DNA from: Pseudomonadota bacterium
Lineage (GTDB): Bacteria; Pseudomonadota; Alphaproteobacteria; Rhizobiales; Rhizobiaceae
Length of the DNA stretch: 15,242 bases
Assembly (NCBI GenBank): GCA_023390055.1
Contig: JAEWDP010000096.1
Location: 1-15,242 of the forward strand
Direction: 5' to 3'
In this document: piece by piece, positions 1 through 5,916 of the stretch
Layout of the letters: the number at the start of each line of letters is the position of its first letter
Position numbering within the stretch: the first letter of the stretch is position 1
Notes under the pieces: generated by a model
Database searches by the model: none
The model's input: the letters and a program-made list of their open reading frames with translations, nothing else
What the model was told of the DNA's origin: nothing
Program-made: the position numbers and the translations under genes

Positions 1-77
1 AAGGCATAGTCCTTGGAGAACACCTCCGCGATCTTCTTGTGGGCGGCCTCAATGCGAAGCTGGGCAACATCCTGCAT
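1..77 (-). CDS. N-terminal fragment of an unidentified protein, possibly DUF262 (GmrS-like)
   Basis: The gene runs off the left edge; only about 25 residues are visible. The ATG at 77-75 follows GAAGGA on the minus strand at good spacing, and an in-frame stop lies just upstream, so the start is well placed. The visible protein has a charged helix followed by KKIAEVFSKDYA. That pattern resembles the first residues of DUF262 proteins, which usually continue into an IPxYQRPYxW motif; the continuation lies outside the window. DUF262 domains occur in GmrSD-type modification-dependent restriction enzymes and related defence proteins. It lies on the same strand as the SLATT and nucleotidyltransferase genes, about 210 bases beyond the SLATT stop, so it may belong to the same island. 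The start codon is fairly sure; the family is a guess from a short match. Confidence 0.5.
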   Translation of the reverse strand, partial: MQDVAQLRIEAAHKKIAEVFSKDYA

Positions 78-290
78 GATCAGTCCTTCAGGTTCGAGCT
101 ATTGGCTTGTGCGTCACGCTTCTCGAGCCGAGGTCAGGCAAGTTGCCGTCTCGCTCAGCCTCCATCGAAAAGTCTGTCTATCACATTCAGACCCCAATCA
201 GCCGTTCAAGGTTAATTCGCAACTTCCGATACTGGTCCCTCGTTGTTCAGGACCGTGCGAACTGCTTTACCGTGGCGGTCGTAGCGGCTC

Positions 291-842
291 TCATTTAGGC
301 GTCGGCGGATGATCGACCGAAAAATCATAATGCCCTTCGGCGATTTTCCTTTGGGCTTCTTCGAAGGCCCACTCCGGCGGCGTGATGCTGCTGCTTCGCG
401 CGACATCCATCCGATCCATCAACTCGGCCAAAGCATCTTCTGCCGCCTGCAGATCGCTCAATGTGGTGATATTTGCGGTGCGGCGAAAGCGATCCTGTAG
501 CGCCTTATAATTCGCCGCCAGCCGCGAAATTTCATCCGCGCTGGTTTCGAACTTCAAGGCATCAGCTAGGGCCGGGAACAAGCTAGCGATGAATGCCAGA
601 ACGGCCACGATCCAATCGAATCCCCAATCCTGCAGAATCGAAAGACCGGCGATGCCCCCGATGACGATCGGCGCCGCCACGAAGAATTGCTTTTGCCGGC
701 GGACCCGCCGAAGCCAAATGTAAAGCGTGGTGGAAGTGTATAGGCAGGATTCCTCCTGCCGTCGGCATTCCGCGATGATTGCCTTTCGGTGGTCTTCTAT
801 GAGACGTGTATCGGAATTCGATCCCCGAATATCTTCTGCCAT
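291..842 (-). CDS. SLATT-domain membrane protein, probable CBASS-type effector
   Basis: A protein of 183 residues with a charged N-terminal helical part (about 1-50), two adjacent hydrophobic segments (about 53-70 and 76-92) joined by a short turn, then a long amphipathic helical part with EISRLAANYKALQDRFR near 104-120. This is the plan of SLATT domains: paired transmembrane helices plus a cytosolic helix, often found next to nucleotide-second-messenger synthases. SLATT proteins are predicted to form pores or disrupt the inner membrane when the signal is made. The gene overlaps the end of the nucleotidyltransferase gene by 46 bases, so the two are co-transcribed and probably translationally coupled. 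The ATG at 842 has only a weak upstream GAAGA. The effector role is inferred from domain and context. Confidence 0.75.
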   Translation of the reverse strand: MAEDIRGSNSDTRLIEDHRKAIIAECRRQEESCLYTSTTLYIWLRRVRRQKQFFVAAPIVIGGIAGLSILQDWGFDWIVAVLAFIASLFPALADALKFETSADEISRLAANYKALQDRFRRTANITTLSDLQAAEDALAELMDRMDVARSSSITPPEWAFEEAQRKIAEGHYDFSVDHPPTPK

Positions 843-1687
843 TCTTCGCCCGCCGAGATCGTGTAATCGTTGTACTCATCCGCGCACGCCCGCAGAGCGC
901 GATCGAGCGCGGTTTGCGCCCTCGATAGCCACGCATCCCCTAGATTTGTGGATTCAAAGGTGCCAGGGATGGTCAAGTTCGCCCAAGCCTTGTTGCATAG
1001 CCAGGCGAAGAAATCCCGCATGAACCAATCGTACCAATAGTAGTCGCGTTGCCGAAACTCGTAGGTCGTCATGAATTCGGCCACGAGCAACTCGACTTGG
1101 TAGGATTTCAGCGGCACGTTGCAATGCCGCTTCCACGTTTTGAGCATCTGCGCCATCGGCCGCACGTTACCGCTTGCGTTGCCATCTGCGGTATCGATGA
1201 AGGCGATCTCGGCTTGGGGATCGACGAGCTTCCATCGGCCGCCATCGTTCGTGTCCGGCATATAGAATCGGCCATAATCGTCGTATCGGAACGCCGGCAC
1301 CACCTCTACGGTAATGGTATTAAAGCCGACGATAACCACTTGCCCATCGCCGCGTATGCTCGTTTGCGGGTAGGTGGTGAGAAGATGCCCGCGAACTTCT
1401 TGAAGCAACGCCGATTGCTTGTTGCCCTGATAGGTTTCGATCCGGTGGTAAACTTCGATGGGCAATTCAAAAAAGATATCGATATCGGTTGGCGGGGCGA
1501 CGGCCGTTCCTTTGCCCCACGATCCTACGATGAACCCGCGCGGGCTTTCGGTGGATTCGTCGTAATACGCCCGGTGAAGCGATTTCCGCACGCCATGTTG
1601 CTTGCCCAAGCCATCATCGATCTGATCCTTGGATAAGTTCAAGTCTTCATGAAAGCGTTGGAACCGCTGCCGAACCCCAACCCACAT
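797..1687 (-). CDS. CD-NTase-like nucleotidyltransferase (SMODS/cGAS-DncV fold), CBASS-type signal synthase
   Basis: A 296-residue nucleotidyltransferase from the ATG at 1687. It has the Pol-beta-type core: GSWGKGT at residues 55-61 and DID at 68-70 (two metal-binding aspartates). A third acidic residue, E128, sits in the strand VEVVPAF. The following conserved stretch (MLKTWKRHC and KSYQVELLVAEF) fits the helical half of SMODS-type CD-NTases. Such enzymes make cyclic di- or oligonucleotides when a phage is sensed; the product cannot be read here. I chose ATG 1687 because AAGGGG lies 8 bases upstream. An in-frame TTG at 1726 would add 13 residues but overlaps the inverted repeat and -10-like element. 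The SLATT gene overlaps its 3' end. No Cap2/Cap3 ancillary genes are seen, so a minimal two-gene system is inferred. Confidence 0.85.
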   Translation of the reverse strand: MWVGVRQRFQRFHEDLNLSKDQIDDGLGKQHGVRKSLHRAYYDESTESPRGFIVGSWGKGTAVAPPTDIDIFFELPIEVYHRIETYQGNKQSALLQEVRGHLLTTYPQTSIRGDGQVVIVGFNTITVEVVPAFRYDDYGRFYMPDTNDGGRWKLVDPQAEIAFIDTADGNASGNVRPMAQMLKTWKRHCNVPLKSYQVELLVAEFMTTYEFRQRDYYWYDWFMRDFFAWLCNKAWANLTIPGTFESTNLGDAWLSRAQTALDRALRACADEYNDYTISAGEEWQKIFGDRIPIHVS

Positions 1688-1710
1688 ACGAATCGCCCCT
1701 TGCTTGGGAA

Positions 1711-1716
1711 AGTATA
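1711..1716 (-). promoter_or_regulatory. Probable -10 element of the nucleotidyltransferase/SLATT operon
   Basis: The minus strand reads TATACT here, five of six bases of the sigma-70 consensus, 24 bases before the ATG at 1687. A -35 match at normal spacing is weak (GTGCAA), and that region is occupied by an inverted repeat, which suggests a regulated promoter. If it is used, transcription starts near 1705 and translation begins at 1687 rather than at the TTG at 1726. Inferred from sequence only. Confidence 0.4.
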
Positions 1717-1722
1717 GGCGGC

Positions 1723-1737
1723 GCAAGTTTTACTTGC
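1723..1737. promoter_or_regulatory. Operator-like inverted repeat GCAAGT-TTT-ACTTGC
   Basis: Perfect 6-base arms (1723-1728 and 1732-1737) with a 3-base centre lie just upstream of the -10-like element of the nucleotidyltransferase gene. A third copy of the half-site ACTTGC occurs at 1766-1771, where it overlaps another inverted repeat (TTCCGC 1756-1761 with GCGGAA 1770-1775). The placement fits a repressor or activator site, but no regulator gene is visible nearby. The repeat on its own could also be a small hairpin. Confidence 0.35.
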
Positions 1738-1789
1738 ACCCGCCGGCTGGCAGCATTCCGCTATAACTTGCGGAAAACGGAGGAAACGA

Positions 1790-1993
1790 GTGGCCATTGC
1801 GGCGCGGATTCAGTGTCCACTGTTGATGGTTACTCGCTTCGCCCATTTGAGAGCGGATAGATGGATGGCTGCTTTCTCGAATATGACGCCACAAGCTGTC
1901 TATCCGTTATCCACCCCGAAGGAGATGGGCAGCACCCGACGCAATTGCGGTCATACGAGACGCAGCGTCGCGTTCCCGAGGTCGGTCGTTTAA
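1790..1993 (+). CDS. Possible small ORF of 67 residues, no recognised family
   Basis: A GTG start at 1790 is preceded by GGAGG (1779-1783) with 6 bases of spacing, the strongest ribosome binding site in this intergenic stretch. The product is arginine-rich and has no domain I recognise. A second open stretch in another frame (ATG 1861, stop near 2001) reads about equally well, so the coding signal is ambiguous. It could be a small gene, the remnant of a displaced gene, or chance. If transcribed, it would run toward the KAP-like gene. Confidence 0.2.
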   Translation: MAIAARIQCPLLMVTRFAHLRADRWMAAFSNMTPQAVYPLSTPKEMGSTRRNCGHTRRSVAFPRSVV

Positions 1994-2143
1994 CGGGTTG
2001 AATTGCCGCGCCCGCCATCCGCATAGGACGTTTCATATCCTTGCTGTTCTATAAGATAACGCCCGAGCAATGCCATGGACCGAATGCCGTTAAAATCGAA
2101 CAATGGGATGTGAAATCCATAATTTTGTCCTAGACCTTATCTC

Positions 2144-4024
2144 ATGCGAAAATTACTGAGCCGTATCATAGGGAAGAAGAGCACTTTGGCAGAAGCTGAC
2201 AAGCCGTTTGCACATGCCGGCCCAGATACTGCTCTCGCGAATTACCTCCGGTATTATTCAACCCTAGGGACTCCAGGGTACGCCGTTTTAGTGACAGGCC
2301 CCTGGGGGGTTGGTAAGACACACCAAGTGAAAGAGATTATACCGGAAGCCGAGCGCTATTTCGTGAGTCTTTACGGGCTCGATAGCGTGAATAGCATTCA
2401 CGACGCAGTTCTAGCGGCGTGCCTTCCGAGCCTGAATGCAGGGGAATATGTATCTACCCTTGGTGAGGTAGGTAAAGCGATGGGCGACAAGTATGCGCTC
2501 GCGGGCTTCGCCAATAGCGTCTGGAACGCTTTTCTCCGGCAACGCTTGAAGCCAGATCGCACCATCATTTTCGATGACTTGGAGCGAAGCCCCCTCTGGG
2601 CCACTCAAACAAGCGAATTGCTTGGAGCTATCAATCATTACGTGGAACATCGCGGCTTCCGTGTCGTCGTGATCTGCCATGATGAACGCATTGCGGATGA
2701 GCTAGCCGAACTTAAAGAAAAGACATTCGGACATACGGTTCAGGCTGCACCGCAGACTGCGGCGGCATTCGACGCGTTCCTTGCTGATCTTCCAAGCCAA
2801 ACCACCAGAACTTTCGTTACGGAGAGACGATCACTAATCGAAGAAATTTGGGCGCAGTCCGGTCAGTCGTCGCTGCGTATTCTCAAGCATGTCATCAACG
2901 ACATTGCCCGGCTCAGTGCCACATTCGACCCAAGGCACCTTGCTAATCAGGATGCCATAGACCACGTTCTTCGGTTCTTCTGCGCCTTGGATATTGAGGT
3001 GCGCGCAGGGAGTTTGAACCGAGATTTATTGACCGGGCGTATGGAGCGATATGTCTCCGAGAGAATGAATCGTGATGCACCAGAAGAAGAGACGCCATTT
3101 AGTGCTATTGTTTCTCGATACGCGTCTTCCGACCTGACCGGAAAAATTCTGAGCGACGAGATCGTTGAGGCGACGCTTATCGAAGGTCGGTTTGATGCCG
3201 AGTTTATAACTGCGTGGCTGGACCAAACTCCGTACTTCATTAAAGCCTCAGATGCGGCGCCTTGGCTGATCGTAATGAAGCTTGATGAACTGGACGACGA
3301 TATCCTCAACGAGGGCATTGTTCGGATGCAGAGGCAGTTTGATGAGCGCTCGGTGACGAACATGGGGGAGTTTCTGCACATAGCCGCCCTTCGCCTCATG
3401 ATGGCTGAACAGAATGTTTCCGGTCGAAGCATGGAGGAAGAAACCAGCCTTAGCCTGAAATACATCGACGACCTGTTGTCCGATGGCCGACTTCCTGCCA
3501 AATCACTAGAGTACGACCCCTTGGAGCGACTGTTCAACGCCTATGGAGGATACGGCTATTGGGTCACTGATGCCGCAAGGCCGCATTTCGATACAATCTG
3601 CAAATATGTTGATCGTGCGCGGCACCTTGCATTAGAGGCTACCTATCCAGATCAAGCAACAGAGGTTTTGCGCCAGCTAAAGGAAGATCCGTCATCGATT
3701 TTCCAGACAATTTCACCGACCAACTATGGAACGAATACCCTCGCACACATTCCGATCCTGGCTCAAATACCACCGAAATCCTTTGTAGATGCTTGGATTG
3801 GCGGGCCACGAAACGGATGGCGGCAAACAACGATGGCGCTCGATAACCGCTATGAACATGGGCAGCTCGATCGACACCTGCGTGATGAGCGGCCTTGGCT
3901 GATCGAGCTTGAACGGGAAATGGATGCCCGCATAGATGCTGCGGCTGGGCTCGACGCCTTTCGTCTAAAACGCATCAAACCGAAGATATTCGACGAAGCG
4001 CGGCCAGCAAGCGAACCTCAGTGA
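2144..4024 (+). CDS. KAP-like P-loop NTPase, candidate defence protein
   Basis: A 626-residue protein with Walker A GPWGVGKT at 52-59 and a Walker B-like strand TIIFDDLER at 140-148; the DDLER form resembles the DDLDR typical of KAP-type NTPases. Between them, a YFVSLYGLDSV stretch (about 72-82) is also typical of this group. VVVICHDERI (about 173-183) may be a sensor strand. About 430 residues follow with no domain I can name. The membrane segments often inserted in KAP NTPases are not visible, so it is probably soluble. KAP NTPases include phage-exclusion proteins such as PifA, and the neighbouring CBASS-like genes support a defence role; this is inference. There is no clear ribosome binding site before the ATG. 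A CATAAT at 2118-2123 could give a very short leader. Third codon positions look AT-richer than in the core genes to the right, which suggests horizontal acquisition. Confidence 0.7.
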   Translation: MRKLLSRIIGKKSTLAEADKPFAHAGPDTALANYLRYYSTLGTPGYAVLVTGPWGVGKTHQVKEIIPEAERYFVSLYGLDSVNSIHDAVLAACLPSLNAGEYVSTLGEVGKAMGDKYALAGFANSVWNAFLRQRLKPDRTIIFDDLERSPLWATQTSELLGAINHYVEHRGFRVVVICHDERIADELAELKEKTFGHTVQAAPQTAAAFDAFLADLPSQTTRTFVTERRSLIEEIWAQSGQSSLRILKHVINDIARLSATFDPRHLANQDAIDHVLRFFCALDIEVRAGSLNRDLLTGRMERYVSERMNRDAPEEETPFSAIVSRYASSDLTGKILSDEIVEATLIEGRFDAEFITAWLDQTPYFIKASDAAPWLIVMKLDELDDDILNEGIVRMQRQFDERSVTNMGEFLHIAALRLMMAEQNVSGRSMEEETSLSLKYIDDLLSDGRLPAKSLEYDPLERLFNAYGGYGYWVTDAARPHFDTICKYVDRARHLALEATYPDQATEVLRQLKEDPSSIFQTISPTNYGTNTLAHIPILAQIPPKSFVDAWIGGPRNGWRQTTMALDNRYEHGQLDRHLRDERPWLIELEREMDARIDAAAGLDAFRLKRIKPKIFDEARPASEPQ

Positions 4025-4512
4025 CCGTCTGAACACGAGTCCGCATTCTAAGATTCCTCTCCAAAAGCCGCCAGTCCGCAAGCCACCCCGTTTCCGCCAT
4101 TCGAAGAGTGCCATTAGCGCTGATAGTCAGCGCCAAACAGCGATCAAAGTCACGATATGCCGTTGGCACAAATCCATTCGCGAAAGTCAGAGTTTCGCAA
4201 TTGGGTTTGCGACACGAAATACTCCACATTTCGGTCAGGGGCCGGCTGGTCGTCCGGCTTTGTCTGTAGCGTTATTGCGGGCGGAAGTGTGATCCTGGAA
4301 AGCCATAGAGTTCGCGCTGTGCAAGCAACATGGACAGGCTGCCGAAGCCATTTTCCCGATTGTGGACGCCGACGCCGGTGTCGATGACCCGGTTCATCGA
4401 CCCGGGCCGTCGCGGATTTCAGTCCCTCTTCCGAAAGGCCGCCATCTGCTTTCGACAACAATGCCTGCGATCAACCGTGAGCGGCATCATTCAAGACACC
4501 GACATGGCAGGC
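4025..4512. other. 488-base stretch without a convincing gene; junction of accessory and core DNA
   Basis: This lies between the convergent ends of the KAP-like gene and the diguanylate cyclase gene. Short ORFs exist on both strands (for example 4157-4387 plus and 4150-4461 minus) but they overlap each other, lack good ribosome binding sites and match nothing I know. Two neat hairpins are present: GCGCTGA-TAG-TCAGCGC at 4117-4133 and GTCGATGA-CCCGGT-TCATCGAC at 4380-4401. The minus-strand frames around 4000-4460 could be a decayed coding sequence. No attachment-site repeat or transposase fragment could be identified. Confidence 0.4.
4117..4133. repeat. Hairpin GCGCTGA-TAG-TCAGCGC, possible transcription end
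   Basis: Perfect 7-base arms with a 3-base loop, about 90 bases beyond the stop of the KAP-like gene. No U-rich tract follows on either strand, so it is not a canonical intrinsic terminator. It might still slow or end transcription between the converging genes. Confidence 0.3.
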
Positions 4513-5577
4513 TCAGTTGCGGTAGATGAGCCAGTTCTTACCAGCATAATCCTTGCGCATGACCTCGTCGAAAAAGACCGTGCGGTTCCTGCCAGAATGC
4601 TTGGCATGATAAAGGGCAACATCTGCATTGGCATAAAGTCCACTCGCATCGCTTGCCTGCGAAGCCATGGAGTAACCGAGCGACATCGTTATCGGCCCGT
4701 ATTGCACGCCCGAACGGGAATTGCGGAAGCTTCTCTGTTCAAGCGCACCGCGGATGCGTTCGCAGATGACCATCACTTCGTCGGCCGTATTTCCTTCGAC
4801 AAGTATCGCAAATTCCTCGCCCCCTGTTCTGGCGACAAGAAGATCCTTGCGCACGTTGGAGCGTATCACGGATGCGACTGTTGCCAGTATCTTGTCGCCT
4901 ACCGGGTGACCGAAACTGTCATTGATCTTCTTGAAGTTGTCGATGTCGACCAGCACGAGAGCTGTCACGGGCAGATTCCCGGTATTGTCAAAGACGCTGG
5001 CGAGCTTCTCGTCGAAGGCGCGGCGGTTGGCAAGCCGTGTCAGTGAATCGGTATTGGCAATCCGCTTATATTCATCAAGCTCCTTGCGAACCTCATCCAT
5101 TTCGCTTGAATGAATTGCAACGCTGTCTGCGGTCTTTTCACCATGCGCCATCGTATCGGATGTCGCTGATGCCAGAATGGCAATCGCGTTGTGGATCAGG
5201 TCACTGGAAGAACTCGCCTTTGAATTGATGCGACCGGCCGTTTCCGAAAGAAGCCTGGTATAGCTCTCCATGGAACGTTGCTCCAGGCGCAATAGCCGCA
5301 GCAGGTCGTCCAGCTCTCCGACAAGCTTGCCATGAACGCGTTCGATGACGTCGGCATTGCCCTGGCCCAGATGTCGCTCGGCCAAAATGTCGAGTTCTTC
5401 CTGCGTGGCACGGCTTCCAAGTGCAGCAAGGTCCTGTGTGAGCACTCCATTGGAGCCGATATAGGCTTCGTAGAATAGCTGATAATTGCGTGGAATCGGT
5501 GCCACGCCCATGGCACGCAATGCGTAAATGATCTGGCTGACAACATCACCCGCTTGCGCCTTTTGCGCAGTCGTCAT
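4513..5577 (-). CDS. Soluble diguanylate cyclase (GGDEF domain)
   Basis: A 354-residue protein. The N-terminal half (about 1-165) is helical with no transmembrane segment or recognised sensor domain; QLFYEAYIGSNG near 33-44 may mark a small conserved module. A GGDEF domain covers about 170-345, with DSLTRLANRRAF at 177-188, DIDNFKKINDSFGHPVGDKIL at 211-231 and the intact active site GGEEF at 252-256. It should therefore condense two GTP to c-di-GMP in the cytoplasm. The autoinhibitory RxxD motif normally five residues before GGEEF is not canonical (RKDL), so feedback inhibition may be weak. The ATG at 5577 follows GGGGGA at good spacing. It lies downstream of fumC on the same strand but 339 bases away, so it is probably transcribed separately. 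The target process is unknown. Confidence 0.9.
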   Translation of the reverse strand: MTTAQKAQAGDVVSQIIYALRAMGVAPIPRNYQLFYEAYIGSNGVLTQDLAALGSRATQEELDILAERHLGQGNADVIERVHGKLVGELDDLLRLLRLEQRSMESYTRLLSETAGRINSKASSSSDLIHNAIAILASATSDTMAHGEKTADSVAIHSSEMDEVRKELDEYKRIANTDSLTRLANRRAFDEKLASVFDNTGNLPVTALVLVDIDNFKKINDSFGHPVGDKILATVASVIRSNVRKDLLVARTGGEEFAILVEGNTADEVMVICERIRGALEQRSFRNSRSGVQYGPITMSLGYSMASQASDASGLYANADVALYHAKHSGRNRTVFFDEVMRKDYAGKNWLIYRN

Positions 5578-5614
5578 CTTTTCCCCCAGCTAACCCATAG
5601 ATACCCTGATTACG

Positions 5615-5644
5615 TTTATAATAAAAAGGTTTGAAATCAATTAA
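5615..5644 (-). promoter_or_regulatory. Possible promoter of the diguanylate cyclase gene
   Basis: On the minus strand, TTAATT (5644-5639) and TATAAA (5620-5615) are separated by 18 bases in an AT-rich patch 38 bases before the ATG at 5577. The match is fair and the local AT-richness stands out from the surrounding DNA. It has not been tested against other alignments of -35 and -10. Confidence 0.3.
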
Positions 5645-5796
5645 GGGATTAGTGATGCATGAAAGAAGGAACTGCTTTTATTCGGGGTAAAACTGCTCTG
5701 GTGCCGTTCGCTCATGCGAAATCTTGGCCAACCAAGCCGATGAGCGACCATGATGACATCGGGTGTTGAATGTCCGGTGGACTTTTTGCCTCTCTC

Positions 5797-5816
5797 GAGA
5801 CGAGATGAGACGAGAT
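5797..5816. repeat. Tandem repeat, two copies of GAGACGAGAT
   Basis: Two perfect head-to-tail copies of a 10-base unit (5797-5806 and 5807-5816). It lies between fumC and the diguanylate cyclase gene. It could be a site of copy-number change or a chance duplication; no function is evident. Confidence 0.6.
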
Positions 5817-5864
5817 GGAGGATTTCGCGCATGACGGCTTTGACCGGAACCGCCGAGAAGGGGA

Positions 5865-5896
5865 TCAAGACGGCTTGCGACTGGAAGCCGTCTTGA
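5865..5896 (-). terminator. Strong hairpin beyond fumC, probable transcription end
   Basis: Perfect 12-base arms, TCAAGACGGCTT (5865-5876) and AAGCCGTCTTGA (5885-5896), enclose the 8-base loop GCGACTGG. It begins 20 bases after the fumC stop. No U-run follows on the minus strand (GATCCCC), so it is not a textbook intrinsic terminator. It could also protect the fumC mRNA 3' end. A further copy of GACGGCTT at 5833-5840 could pair with the same right arm. Confidence 0.55.
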
Positions 5897-5916
5897 AAAG
5901 AGGGGAGCAGTGCCTT

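Larger units (their letters stand above)
5578..5916. other. 339-base interval between the diguanylate cyclase start and the fumC stop
   Basis: It holds the possible promoter above, a tandem repeat and a strong hairpin (both listed separately). A minus-strand ORF of 75 residues (5641-5868) crosses the tandem repeat and overlaps the hairpin; it has no recognised domain and I do not call it a gene. Confidence 0.5.

Noticed and set aside
212..406. Minus-strand ORF of 64 residues overlapping the SLATT 3' end
   Set aside because: Mostly out-of-frame shadow of the SLATT gene, with no clear start signal and no recognised domain.
1049..1636. Plus-strand ORF of 195 residues
   Set aside because: Antisense to the nucleotidyltransferase, which carries the catalytic motifs.
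2947..3537. Minus-strand ORF of 196 residues, serine- and arginine-rich
   Set aside because: Antisense to the KAP-like NTPase gene; low-complexity composition.
4150..4461. Minus-strand ORF of 103 residues next to the diguanylate cyclase gene
   Set aside because: Overlaps other equally weak ORFs on both strands; no ribosome binding site or family match.
5641..5868. Minus-strand ORF of 75 residues between fumC and the diguanylate cyclase gene
   Set aside because: Crosses the tandem repeat, overlaps the hairpin and has no recognised domain.
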